A stretch of DNA of 64,000 nucleotides from assembly GCA_012656075.1 (NCBI GenBank), contig JAAKBF010000042.1, forward strand, positions 795,637 to 859,636. The letters run 5' to 3'. This DNA comes from Phytophthora hibernalis. Lineage: Eukaryota > Oomycota > Peronosporomycetes > Peronosporales > Peronosporaceae. The notes beneath the pieces are model-generated. The model ran no database searches. It was not told the DNA's origin and saw only the letters and a list, made by a program, of their open reading frames with translations. The position numbers were made by a program, and so were the translations under genes. Positions 10,114-19,661 of the stretch are shown here, piece by piece (position 1 is the first letter of the stretch; every line of letters starts with the position of its first letter).

Positions 10114-10330
10114 CACGAGCTCTGAAAGTTTAATATGGAAGTTTGTATGAAATTCCAAATGATCAACAAAAACGAGCCAATGAAGTTGAGCCTACCCGTA
10201 CGCGCACGAGACTCGTTATCCTACCCTGGAGACAAAAGGTTCATTAACCTTTAAGGCACTGGTGTGTCTGAGTCTCGGAATAAAAGAAGCGATGCTGATT
10301 GGCCGGTGGTTCATTCCCGACGAGGCTTTA

Positions 10331-10354
10331 TTCCCACCCCCATGGGGGTGGGAA
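10331..10354. repeat. Perfect 24-bp palindrome
   Basis: TTCCCACCCCCA followed directly by its exact reverse complement TGGGGGTGGGAA. There is no spacer. It lies about 215 bp upstream of the small secreted-protein candidate and could be a dyad binding site. Confidence 0.7.
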
Positions 10355-10567
10355 TTAAGTGAGGATTATATTCGAGATAGATATAAAGTCGGAGAGGCAG
10401 TTGCCAGACCGTCAAATCATGTAAAATCATGATGTACGACGAAAATATGCGAAGTTACACCCCTTCAACAACCAACCCCCATCTTTTACTAGACAACACT
10501 TTGTTCAATTCACTTTATAAAAACGACGTAGGTATTTTCTAGTACAACCAATCACATTTTGTTTAGC

Positions 10568-10891
10568 ATGATTCCGACTAGGTCATGCTGCGTAGTTGCC
10601 CTGATCCTGCTTATCCATAGAAATACTGCCCAATCAAGATACCTCAATGTAGGTCATAAACGATTCATTTCTCTAGACCAGCTTCATGTGCACTTTTCCC
10701 GGCACATTTTCCGCTTGCAGAGAACTTCGGTACAACGATTCACGCCTAGAACGGGTTTGAAAAGGTATACAGATCAGCAACACAGCTCTCAGCACCAGCA
10801 ATCTAGGGACACCGTCGGGGAATTACGAGGTCGTTTATCCCCAGACACCGACGGAGAAACCAGGGCCTTACTCTTCAAGTGTAAAGGTTAA
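10568..10891 (+). CDS. Small secreted protein candidate
   Basis: From the ATG at 10568 a 107-residue frame begins with a plausible signal peptide (MIPTRSCCVVALILLIHRNT, cleavage likely after AQS at 21-23). The mature part is basic and rich in Arg, His, Gln and Ser with no known domain. It lacks a clean RXLR; an RGRL near residue 88 is followed by an acidic DTDGE, a weak RXLX-like resemblance only. It lies in gene-poor DNA about 1.3 kb beyond the CRN remnant. There are no close similarities that I recall; it may be a lineage-specific secreted protein or a chance ORF. Confidence 0.4.
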   Translation: MIPTRSCCVVALILLIHRNTAQSRYLNVGHKRFISLDQLHVHFSRHIFRLQRTSVQRFTPRTGLKRYTDQQHSSQHQQSRDTVGELRGRLSPDTDGETRALLFKCKG

Positions 10892-10899
10892 CCTCGTGA

Positions 10900-12479
10900 G
10901 CATACCAGTATGCTCAGCTAATAGTTAGTTTATAGAAAAGCGGCCGCTTTTAGAATGCTATTGCTATCCTAACAATGAAGACGAAGGAAAAGACTGCATT
11001 CACCTTTGTCCGGGTTCAAACACACGCGCGAAAGGCACGATGGTGCAGGTCGGATCACGCGTTGTTGTAAAAACCAATCGAACCCGGGAGGGACTGGCAT
11101 CGTTCTTGACGTGAACACAGAAGGCCGCCAACGCAAGTTTGATGTCGAATGGTCATGTGGAGCTCGTGAGACCGTAGCAGGACTGTCAATTTCTCTCGCT
11201 GCAGTACAAGAAACCCAGTTAATCGCAGCAGGCGATCCCTGGATGCCAATACGACCTATCCTAAATGAATCTCTCCACTTCAATTTGACTTTTCTCTTGA
11301 GCACCAAATAGATTTCAATACAAACGCCTATACAAACTAACTTTGCCCAAGCAAACTAGTATGCTTTGCTCCTGTCTACCTGTATGCTTTCGACCTGAAG
11401 AGTAAGACAATTTTCGTCTTCTTCTTTTCAAAATAAGAATATAAACCCAGTCTGAATACCACTTTGGTATCCTTAGCATCACACCCAGTTATCTCAATTC
11501 GTCTCTCGCTTGCACGCATTCCATCTTCATTTTTCAAGTATCAAGCTGCCTACCATCGCCCCACCAATAATAGTATAGACTGTACTCAAGTACGCCGTAG
11601 CTTTTGTTTAGATTTGTAGGAAGCACAAACAGACAAACTAAGGGAAATTACTGCGGAGATCCAAAATTTTATTCCATTGAAAAAGTCGCGCTACGCACAA
11701 AGAAGCTCTAAAATTTATGATTTTCTAGGTTTGAAGTATTGAATTCTAAGGGCTACGCGAAGACAGGTTTAATGGTATATTCAATGACAAGTGCTATGTG
11801 AGGGAGCGCTTGCCACTGGAAAGTTGCCAGTGCTTGTTTACAATCACATCCTATCAAAGTGTCGCACAACCCGGGGTTTCCCGAAAGCGGAAAATTGTAG
11901 AATGATCAATTGAGCTAGTAGCTTTAAGGCTTTCACTTGCTAGTCTCCTTAGACGTCCTCCTAGAGACAACAACATGTCCTACTCTCCATGTCCAGCGCC
12001 ATCATCAACGGCGAAATGCAACATGCATGCCATAATCGCCTGCTGGCATCAAGCGGTGAGTCATGGCTGCTTCCAATCCCGACGAGCTCCTGTGGCAGAA
12101 TCTTCGAGAGCTAGGGGGCGTAAAACTTACTGAATTCTTGAAACTCCGAATACAAAAAAACGTTATTTAAATAGACAGACATTAGGCGCTAAGGTCTTTT
12201 GTCAAGAGGGAAACAGCCCAGATTGATCGCTAAGGTCTCTAAATAATATTGTAAGTGAAAAAGGAAGTGAAAAATAATTACAACCAGTAATACAAAATTA
12301 AGCCTTTTTGAATTTTAAAATTCAAAATAAATATTTAATTATTTTTCTTAAATAATATAAATTTTTGAAAAATAATTTTATCTTTAAAAAATTTAATTAT
12401 ACATTCATATTAATAACAAAAATCTTTGACTTAATTTATTAAAATTAACTGAAAGTAAGGGTCCTTATTTAGAACAACT
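10900..12479. other. Gene-poor, partly very AT-rich region
   Basis: No gene can be supported. A frame at about 11006-11311 on the plus strand lacks an ATG and encodes a short stretch (GIVLDVNTEGRQRKFDVEW) that could be a small beta-barrel module as found in some transposon proteins; this is only a resemblance. From about 12240 to 12460 the base composition is very AT-rich, mostly A and T runs. Confidence 0.45.
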
Positions 12480-13267
12480 TTAAAAAGTTCAGATAAGTCA
12501 AAATATCTTTTTGATGGTGCTCGTCCGGCGCCAAACCTTGCGCCTCTCGAAGGCAGCTCCGATCTTTAACTTGGTCTCCGTGACACCGCCCCACAAAGAT
12601 CGAGCTCGTCGAGGGAGCGACACTACTGCAGCTGTTGAAGTAGCTCTTGGTCGTCCTAATCATGCACGAACTCTTTTACCTAAGTTGGAACGTCCTTGAT
12701 AAGAGCCGAAAGGGACTCCCATGAGTTTTCCTCGTCCCGCAAGCCACACCACGACACGAACAGCTCTCAACGCCCTAACACTTCGTTGTACCGATGGTCC
12801 TCAATTGCTTCTACGCCCAGTTGCATACCCTGCTGAGTCGTAAACTCCAAAATCTCAGCCGTGACGTTGAGATCCTTGTCTGCGTAGTATTTGAGACGGG
12901 TACCATGCACATCAAATTCCCGAGATGTCAACAAGTGCTTGATTACGAACGAGTGTTGTCGTGTACGGACAATCTGAAATGGATCCACCCATCGCCCAAG
13001 CAGCTTGTTATCTGATAGCCGTCGATCAACGCGCGACCACAGGGCATAATCGCTCACACCAAAGTTGCAGGGAATACCTCGGTGTGCCGCCATATCCGGG
13101 AGTCGCTTGCGCTCCTTTTGATCTAGAACTTCTTTGTGTAGATCTTACAGCGAGGTTCGAAGTGGGTCAAGTAGGTTCGTCGACGCTTGTAGGTCGATCT
13201 CGAGCACTTCTGCACGACCTGACGTAGGGCGCACAATACTATCCAGTGCCGATGGTGCAGGTAATCC
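12480..13267 (-). mobile_element. Gypsy element B, distal part (C-terminal pol with chromodomain)
   Basis: Minus-strand continuation of the gypsy element whose integrase core lies at 21213-22080. Reading down from 13267 the frame picks up directly where the other part breaks off, and then runs through the post-integrase linker, a GPF/Y-like module and a chromodomain (about 12850-12640, with the words EAIEDHRY and, after a frame change, a SWESL box). Several stops and frameshifts are present. The AATCC next to the inserted LTR (13263-13267) is one copy of the target duplication. Element B is the older host of the nested element C. Confidence 0.85.
13263..13267. repeat. Target site duplication AATCC (left copy)
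   Basis: Five bases directly before the LTR at 13268, identical to 21208-21212 directly after the other LTR. A five-base duplication is standard for gypsy integrases. Confidence 0.9.
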
Positions 13268-13688
13268 TGTGACGGGGGTCACACGCACCTTATCTTTAGA
13301 GGAAGCGTTAACGCGCTAACCACTACAGACGCCTAGCGTTCCTGCTGTAAGCTTGCAAAGGCCTGGCCTTCCTGTCCAATATGGTACCGAGTACCAATTG
13401 ACTTGCGAACTTCCGGGTTAGAGTTAAACTGATTTATATTAAGAACACTGTTGTAGTTCTAACTACTGCTAACTATCTGCATACTGAATCCCTGTCTAAT
13501 CTGATCTGTCCTAATGGGGACCACCCATTTAGATGTACTGCTTTAATACAACTGACGTACCACATAAGTACGACTGAAGTACGAATTAAGTCCTTGACGT
13601 GCCACACACCACGCGTGTGACGGACACCAATGGTGTGGACCACATCACAGAGAACAATGGTCGCCCCCTGTCAAGTGGCCCCATTACA
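13268..13688 (-). repeat. 3' LTR of element C
   Basis: 421 bp, same length as the other copy, bounded by TG...CA. On the element's own strand it begins TGTAATGGGG. Six of the seven differences from the 5' LTR fall in the first 65 bp on the plus strand. Confidence 0.95.
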
Positions 13689-13842
13689 CCCTCCCACACC
13701 CAAACGGGAAACAACTTGTCCCAGGGGGAATTCCAGCGAACCGCACAGGCAACGCCTCATTCTGCAATTTGCGCCCGAGCGAACACCCGCCGAGAATCCA
13801 AGACGCCCACCGGGCTCCAGGCCAAGACCCGCACCACTTGCG

Positions 13843-15160
13843 ATGCCAAAGCGCGTCGACTCCAAGGCGCTCCGCGCCGCCGACCACAAGACGAAAGGCG
13901 GCGAAGCCCAATCGAAGAAGCCGCCTCGGCATCCGAAGAAGGCTTCCCAGTAGCCCGACGACAGGGCTAAGCCCGCTGCGACCAGATCCCGGTCCAGCAG
14001 AAAACGCACCGAGGTCATCCTGCCCGGACCGTACGAAGGCGACAGCGACAACGAGTCGGACTCCGACGGCGAGACCAACCCGAACCTAGTTCTGGGCGAT
14101 GACAGCCCGGAATCCCACGGCGACGAAGCTCCAAGAGCGGAAGATGCGAGTGCGCCGACGGCAACGACCGCAGCGACGGCAGCGACTTCTAAAGTCCCGG
14201 GTCCTGACGACAAAGCTTCGGACAGCGGCGACGAGGCTCACAGAGCTGCTGATGACGATGGTCAAGCTTCCAAAGTTCCGAGGGACGGCGACAACGCCTC
14301 CGAGGCCGGCGACGACAAGTCCCACTCGGCGACTGCAAAGCAGACCAGCGACGCACCCAAGGACGCTGCCTCAGCCACCGATAGCAAACCCGAGCCGGGT
14401 GCTACAAGTGAAGCGAAGCACCGCTCGGAGGAGGATGCCTCGGACGAGGTTGACTACAGCGAGTCGGATCTGGAGTCGGACGAGGTCAACGACCCAAGCA
14501 CTTCACCCAAGCTCACCGATCAGCAGCGACGTCTCTATCCGGGAGTCCTGCAACTCCTCGCAGTGCTGCTGCTGTCGCACGTGCTGCTGCTGAAGCCGCC
14601 AAGTGGGAAGCCCAAGTTATCACCAACGTCGGCGACGGTGATGACGTACCCGAAGGGCTGCTTCAGCCCGACAACCGCCAGCACCTTCACGATCGTGCCC
14701 GCGATGTGAGGGAGCGACGAACCTCGAAGCGAGATCACGAGCCAGCGGCACCTCGAAACAAAGAGCAGCTGCTCGCGCTGCGATACTGGCCCGTACGGGA
14801 GTACCGCGAGTACCTTCGACAGAGTCGTGAGCCGGGTAAGGCGGTGCAGCAGTACGACGAGTGTCCCGTCGTCCTCCACGACGACACGGGCCTCGCCCAC
14901 CAGTCCAACGAACGCGAGTTCATAGACTGGCTGCACCACTTGGGGTACCCCTTGCCCGATTTCACGGACTCGCCGTACCGTATCGACTGGCTGGCCCAAC
15001 GGCGCCTCCGCTTCCGCATGGCGAAGTCCATCGTGGATGGCCAGTGGCGTAACCGATACCTCGAGCGCTCGAAGCCCACCCCGGGCGTTATCCTCGAGGA
15101 GGTTGTGCAGAAGATCCAGAAGTCGTGGCAGTCGCAGCCGGTAGAGACGTTCAGTGTTCT
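13843..15160 (+). pseudogene. Antisense coding sequence inside gypsy element C
   Basis: On the strand opposite to pol, an ATG at 13843 starts a protein with a Lys/Arg-rich N-terminus (KKPPRHPKK, NLS-like), one in-frame TAG at 13951-13953, then a long Asp/Ser/Ala/Glu-rich acidic segment to about 14550. After one frame change near 14560 it continues with an ordered domain (REYREYLRQ, ECPVVLHDDTG, FIDWL, QRRLRF). The total would be about 430 residues. It lies between the chromodomain and the 3' LTR. A homologous minus-strand sequence occupies the same place in element D (39150-40205), sharing the REYR, PVVL and QRRLRF landmarks in the same order after an acidic stretch. The function is unknown. 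Conservation in two separate elements argues for a real, once-selected gene rather than a shadow frame. Confidence 0.6.
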
Positions 15161-15179
15161 TGGCGCGGTTAGCGCCGAC

Positions 15180-15345
15180 CGGCTCCAGGGGAGCGGTCAT
15201 AAGCGCCACGATGTCGGCGTAGTCCTCCGAGAGACGGCTACCAGCCTCCCACGTGCTTTGATCCTCCGGATAGCCGCGCCACTTCACCAAGTATTGGTAG
15301 TGACCGCTACGCCCGCGGCGCCTCAGTATTCGACCTGGAAGTAGA
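15180..15345 (-). pseudogene. Chromodomain of element C
   Basis: Minus-strand module with YQYLVKWRGYPEDQSTWEA, the standard retrotransposon chromodomain core (YLVKWRGY and a W-E after the DQSTW turn). It is likely a targeting domain that follows integrase in the polyprotein. Confidence 0.85.
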
Positions 15346-15473
15346 TAGCGCCCTCATTACCGATCAGTGGAGGCGGGGACGCAACGGGCGCGTCCACGGA
15401 TCGGGACGCTCCGCGTCAGGTGTTGGCGGCGCGCGCTTCAGCGCCTGTTGGCCATTCTGACCACACGTAGCTC

Positions 15474-15776
15474 GTGACTGCAGTGGAGGGTTGCCAACGG
15501 CTCTTGGAGTCGCAGAGGACTGACTTAGTGGCTCTGCGAGGGAACCTGCATTCCGTCGAGTCGACTGTGAGTCATTTGGCTCCAAGTGTGGTTCAGCTCA
15601 AAGGCAGTGCGGGTGATCGCCAGCGGCAGGTCGATCGCTCGAGCGAGGACCTTCGACAAGCGCTTTATCGATGCTCGGAGAACGAGAGGACCCTCGCGAA
15701 TGACCGTGCTGAGCTTCACAAGCACTTTGGGTGGCTCCGCGACCTCTACTCTTGCGTTGAGACGAGAAGTCCCACG
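15474..15776 (+). pseudogene. Antisense coiled-coil ORF between integrase and chromodomain (element C)
   Basis: A roughly 100-residue plus-strand frame with a heptad-like pattern rich in Leu, Glu, Arg and Ser (LLESQRTDLVALRGNLHSV and onward) and no stops, opposite the stretch that links the integrase GPF/Y module to the chromodomain. Element D has a similarly placed opposite-strand coiled coil (38359-38807). It may be a second exon of the antisense gene or part of an overlapping gene. Its reality depends on the comparison with element D. Confidence 0.4.
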
Positions 15777-16526
15777 TAGAACGTCGGGTGCGTGGCCATA
15801 GCCGACGGCAGGTCCAATGTGTATGCGTTGCCACGGACTCCGATGGCCGTGAACGGCCCCACGAACCGTGGACGCAGCTTTGTGCTGCCCACCGTAGTGA
15901 CCGCCTGCATAGGGAGGTTTTTAGCGTTTAAGAGGACCTGGTCCCCAAGTTTAAACACATTCAATTCCTTCGCCCTCGGCGATCACTGTTTTCCTTCTGT
16001 GTGTCTTGCGCGGCAGCCATAGCGTCCCGGACGCGTTGCCATACGGCTTCACCAGTCTCGATGAACTCCAACAGGTTCCGTTTGACGGACGGACGCAGGC
16101 CTTTAAGGCCCCGCGGGTCTTCGGCGTCAGCCTCTCCCCACTCAAATTAGAAGCCGGAGGTAACGACAGTGGCGTACGCGGATGGCGTAGCCCGTTAACG
16201 TAGAATGGGGTGAAACCCGTCGACGAATGCACAGCATGATTCAGCGCGAACTCAACCTGCGGCAGCAGCGTGCTCCACTTTGTGGGTTCTTCGGTGCAGA
16301 CGCTGCGCAACACATCCTCCAACACGCGGTTCACCCGCTCGGTTTGACCGTCTGTCTGCGGATGGTCCGCCGTGGACATGTCCAATCTCGTTCCGAGAAG
16401 ACGGAACAAGTGTTTCCAGAAGTGTGAGACAAAGCGGGGATCCCGATCACTCACGAACACCTCCGGTAGGCCATTATGTCGAAAGACATTGTCGACAAAG
16501 AGTTGAGCCGCTTGTGGCGCCGTCAC
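15746..16526 (-). pseudogene. Integrase catalytic half and GPF/Y module (element C)
   Basis: Two overlapping frames continue the polyprotein after the frame break at about 16525. The first carries VFVSDRDPRF with the second catalytic Asp and HPQTDGQTERVNRV with the catalytic Glu. The second (15964-15746) carries the C-terminal module with FKLGDQVLLNAKNL, RFVGPFTAIG and HPTFYVGLL, typical of gypsy integrases. The first catalytic Asp lies just upstream in the pol frame (SMDFIFELP). Confidence 0.88.
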
Positions 16527-18385
16527 ACTCTTTTCACTGCGGCTAGCCGCACCATCTTACTGAGACGGCAAACGAAGACCAAGATACCAGTGTGGCCGCG
16601 TGCATCTGCCGGAAGCTCGAAGATGAAGTCCATGCTCACCGAGCGCCAGCAATCGGCCGGCACCGGCAAGCTCATCAAGGGAGCCGATGACGAGGGAGCG
16701 GGTTTCACACGATGGCACGTTTCGCACGTCTGCACGTACTTGTACATGTGAGGCCACCAGAAGTTGCGCGCCACGGACGTGTACGTCTTCTCACGTCCAA
16801 GATGGCCGCTGAGCGGCGTGTCGTGACCCTCGTAGAGAACGCGATGCCGCAAGTCCTCGTCGTTAGGAACGACTATGCGAGGCTCTTCGCCTTCATCGAC
16901 TTGGTAATAGAGGAGACCTTCGACCAGAGAGTAGCGGTGCAACCGCGAGCGCTGCCGCGCAGTTATCTTCACCGCTGCCTTCGGCGTACCGAGTGCTCTA
17001 ACGAGATCGACCAGATCTTCGTCCTCGGCGTACGCCTCTCGCAGAAGCTCATAGAGCGGGGACTCGAGGTACGCGACGTGCGCCAGCTCGTAGTCCGGAC
17101 GCCGGGAAAGTGCGTCCGCGAGGACGTTCTGTTTTCCTGGCTTGTACTCCACCGTGAAGCTATACTCCGCGAAGAAGGAGAGCCACCGCGCCACGCGTTG
17201 GGAGAGATAAGGCGACGATGTCGCAGTCCGCAAGGACGCGTGGTCTGTGTAGATCACAAAGGGTTTACTGCCAAGCATGTGTACCCGAAATTTCACCAGC
17301 ACGTACTTCATAGCGAGAAATTCCTTGTCGTGGACCGGGTAGTTCTTCTCTGCCGCCTTTAGTTGGCGCGACTGGAATGAGACCACTCGCTCTCTGTCAT
17401 CGGCATCGACTTGCAGAAGCGCACAGCCAATGGAAAAGTCCGATGCATCGCATACTACACTGAACTGGCGATCGTCGTCTGGCAAAGCCAAGATCGGAGC
17501 GCTCTGCAAGCTTCGTTTGATAGACTCAAACGCTTGGTGAGCCTCATCGTTCCACGACCATTCCGTGTCCTTCTTCAGGAGGATGGTCAATGGCCGCGCC
17601 ATCTCGGCATAATTGGCACTGTACTTGTGCAAGTAGTTGGCTAGGCCAAGCCACTTACGTAGGTCCATCTGGGATACGGGAACCGGCCACTGCGCAATCG
17701 CGCAAACCTTCTCCGGATCCGCGCGGATGCCATCCTTGCCAAGGAAACATCCCAAGAAGGGAATCTCTTCGGCGCCGAAGATGCACTTGTTGATGTTCGC
17801 ATACAAGCGATTCTCGCGCATGCACATCAAAACCTCGCGGAGGTGATCGATGTGAGCCTCGACGGCCGTCTTGTCTTCCGAGGCACGACTGTGCACGAAG
17901 ATATCATCGAAGTACGTCTGTGCCAACGCCCGCATCGGCCGAAAAAGTTGCGTCACCAGCCGATTGAACGTGGCCGGAGCGTTTGACAGCCCCTGGGGCA
18001 TCACAAGCCACTCCCACAACATCCTACTGGGAGTACTCACCGCTGTGAGGGGTACGTCGGACTCGCGCATCAGCAGCTGATAATAGCCGTCGACCATGTC
18101 GAGTGCGCTGAAGATAGTGCATCCTGCCATGTTGTTCTGCAACACGTCCTTCCGAGGGATTGGCGTGGACGCCGGTATCGTCGCTGCAGTCAACTTGTTG
18201 AACGCGTGCACCATGCGCCATTTACCGTTGGGTTTCTTTACGCAAAACGTCAGGGACGAGTGCGGCGACTTCGACTCGCGTACCATGCCCGCGGCATACT
18301 TGGCTGCGAAGAAGGCGTCGATTACGTCGACTTGCTCCTTCGGTAATGGCCACTGGCGAGTCGTGCAGTACTTGGTGCCCGGCAC
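16523..18385 (-). CDS. Gypsy pol: reverse transcriptase, RNase H, integrase N-terminus
   Basis: A 620-residue open frame, the largest in the window. Residues about 1-300 are reverse transcriptase with LDMVDGYYQL, FNRLVTQLFR and the catalytic YFDDIFVHS box. Then comes RNase H with the acids in VCDASDFSIG, EKNYPVHDKE and YTDHASLRT. Next is the integrase zinc domain (HDTPLSGHLG and CETCHRVK) and the first catalytic Asp (SMDFIFELP). The frame ends at a frameshift at about 16525, beyond which the rest of integrase continues. Upstream it is out of frame with the protease by one base in a G run near 18405, where element D shows the uninterrupted wording. It acts in reverse transcription of the element; this copy needs at least two frame corrections, so it is probably inactive. 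Confidence 0.9.
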   Translation of the reverse strand: MPGTKYCTTRQWPLPKEQVDVIDAFFAAKYAAGMVRESKSPHSSLTFCVKKPNGKWRMVHAFNKLTAATIPASTPIPRKDVLQNNMAGCTIFSALDMVDGYYQLLMRESDVPLTAVSTPSRMLWEWLVMPQGLSNAPATFNRLVTQLFRPMRALAQTYFDDIFVHSRASEDKTAVEAHIDHLREVLMCMRENRLYANINKCIFGAEEIPFLGCFLGKDGIRADPEKVCAIAQWPVPVSQMDLRKWLGLANYLHKYSANYAEMARPLTILLKKDTEWSWNDEAHQAFESIKRSLQSAPILALPDDDRQFSVVCDASDFSIGCALLQVDADDRERVVSFQSRQLKAAEKNYPVHDKEFLAMKYVLVKFRVHMLGSKPFVIYTDHASLRTATSSPYLSQRVARWLSFFAEYSFTVEYKPGKQNVLADALSRRPDYELAHVAYLESPLYELLREAYAEDEDLVDLVRALGTPKAAVKITARQRSRLHRYSLVEGLLYYQVDEGEEPRIVVPNDEDLRHRVLYEGHDTPLSGHLGREKTYTSVARNFWWPHMYKYVQTCETCHRVKPAPSSSAPLMSLPVPADCWRSVSMDFIFELPADARGHTGILVFVCRLSKMVRLAAVKRV

Positions 18386-19617
18386 CAGATCGATTTCGTG
18401 TCGAACCCCCTATCCGGAGGCAACACCGACGGTGGGTCATCGCTGACGACATCCGAGAACTCCATCAGGAGAGGGTAGTACGGGTCCGACGGGTCCTTCA
18501 GGATGGCCGCGCCATACCTTTTCTGCCTCAACGAGGATCGCTCATCTTCAAGCACCTCCGGGTCCATGACCGAAGAGGTATTGAGCTCGACCGAGTCGTG
18601 TTCGCGGTGGATGAGAAGCATCTCCTCAAACTCGCCCGCATTCAGCGAATCCAAAAATTCCACATATGAGAGCTCTTCCAACTCGAGTAGCTCCGCTACG
18701 GTAGGCAGGGGAGCCAGATTCACGCCTTCCTTGCGTTCTCCTGTGAGAACATCAAACACCACTGGTGTGGTCGCCTCACCCGAAGAGACCGCCTCGCGGT
18801 ATGAACTTGCAGCGGCTGACGCAGCCTGAACATCTTCCAACGTGGGAGTCCCTGCTTGGCCACTCTGTGTTGCGCGAGCACCGGCTCCAGCGACTTGTCC
18901 ATCGCCGGCTCCACAGGCCTGAGCGACGCTCTCGGTCTTCAGAGATCCATGAGCCTCATCGTGAGACATACACGGAACCTCCGTACATTCTCCCACATCC
19001 ACTGAAGGCTCTTGAGCTCTCGAAGATGCAAGGCAACGCCGTAAGCAGATCGAGTACTTCAGTAGTACCTGCGAAGTGCCGTTCGCCGCGTGGCATGCGA
19101 TGCTCGTGCACAAACCCGTCCCGGGAAGAGGAGGGGACATGACCCGCCAGGGCTCTGTCCACGAGGGGCTTGTGACTAGTACCAATGGTGAACTTCTCCA
19201 GTCGATCCACGGCTCGTGCTTTGTCAACCAAGGCATGCCGAGGATAAGATCGTACCGATCATCCATGTCAAGGACAATGAACGGTTCGACCGAGTTGAAG
19301 TCGTCAAACTTGACGTTCAAGGATAGAAGAACCTTTCGCGTAGACACGATGGACCCAGTCGCCAGGCGAACAGATACATTGGTATTATTCTTAGATGCTT
19401 CCAAAGCACTAGCATACAATGCACTGTTCTTGGCCACACTGGACTTCGTCGCGAAGTTGTAGGACGCTCCCGAATCAATCAGGATCGTCAGCGGTTCGTC
19501 GTACCCTTTTACGCTGGCCGTGACAACCACGAGGTTAGACCGCGAGGCGGCCACGGAGAGACACAACAGTGTCGTCCCAGAGACTTGCTCTCCAGAAGGC
19601 GCAGGTGGCAGAGCCAC
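18322..19617 (-). CDS. Gypsy aspartic protease with long acidic spacer (element C)
   Basis: A 431-residue frame. The retropepsin active site is ILIDSGASYNF at about residues 45-55, followed by DLILGMPWL, the equivalent of the family's second motif. After the protease comes a region of some 200 residues rich in Glu, Ser and Ala, and then PLLMEFSDVVSDDPPSVLPPDRG, the junction to RT seen in many gypsy polyproteins, where the frame breaks. Element D carries a close homologue at 35116-35891 on the plus strand. Confidence 0.88.
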   Translation of the reverse strand: MALPPAPSGEQVSGTTLLCLSVAASRSNLVVVTASVKGYDEPLTILIDSGASYNFATKSSVAKNSALYASALEASKNNTNVSVRLATGSIVSTRKVLLSLNVKFDDFNSVEPFIVLDMDDRYDLILGMPWLTKHEPWIDWRSSPLVLVTSPSWTEPWRVMSPPLPGTGLCTSIACHAANGTSQVLLKYSICLRRCLASSRAQEPSVDVGECTEVPCMSHDEAHGSLKTESVAQACGAGDGQVAGAGARATQSGQAGTPTLEDVQAASAAASSYREAVSSGEATTPVVFDVLTGERKEGVNLAPLPTVAELLELEELSYVEFLDSLNAGEFEEMLLIHREHDSVELNTSSVMDPEVLEDERSSLRQKRYGAAILKDPSDPYYPLLMEFSDVVSDDPPSVLPPDRGFDTKSIWCRAPSTARLASGHYRRSKST

Positions 19618-19661
19618 CGACCTCGAGGAGGAGCGAAGTCTCCCAGCAGGGCGTCCCGCAC

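Larger units (their letters stand above)
9317..10567. other. Intergenic, with several hairpin-forming sequences
   Basis: No protein-coding gene is supported. The opposed frames around 9512-9812 have no recognisable content. The stretch is notable for short palindromes listed separately (9934-9960, 10079-10113, 10331-10354) and for a motif GCCTACCCGTACG that occurs at about 10101 and again, nearly intact, at about 10192. Confidence 0.5.

Noticed and set aside
13671..14213. Minus-strand open frames opposite the antisense coding sequence of element C, as a possible sense extension of pol.
   Set aside because: The minus frames here are Gly/Ser/Ala/Arg low-complexity mirror images of the acidic plus frame, and only the plus frame continues into a domain shared with element D.
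16712..17362. Plus-strand open frame of 216 codons.
   Set aside because: It lies opposite the intact RNase H/integrase part of pol in element C and has no own motif; it is a shadow frame.
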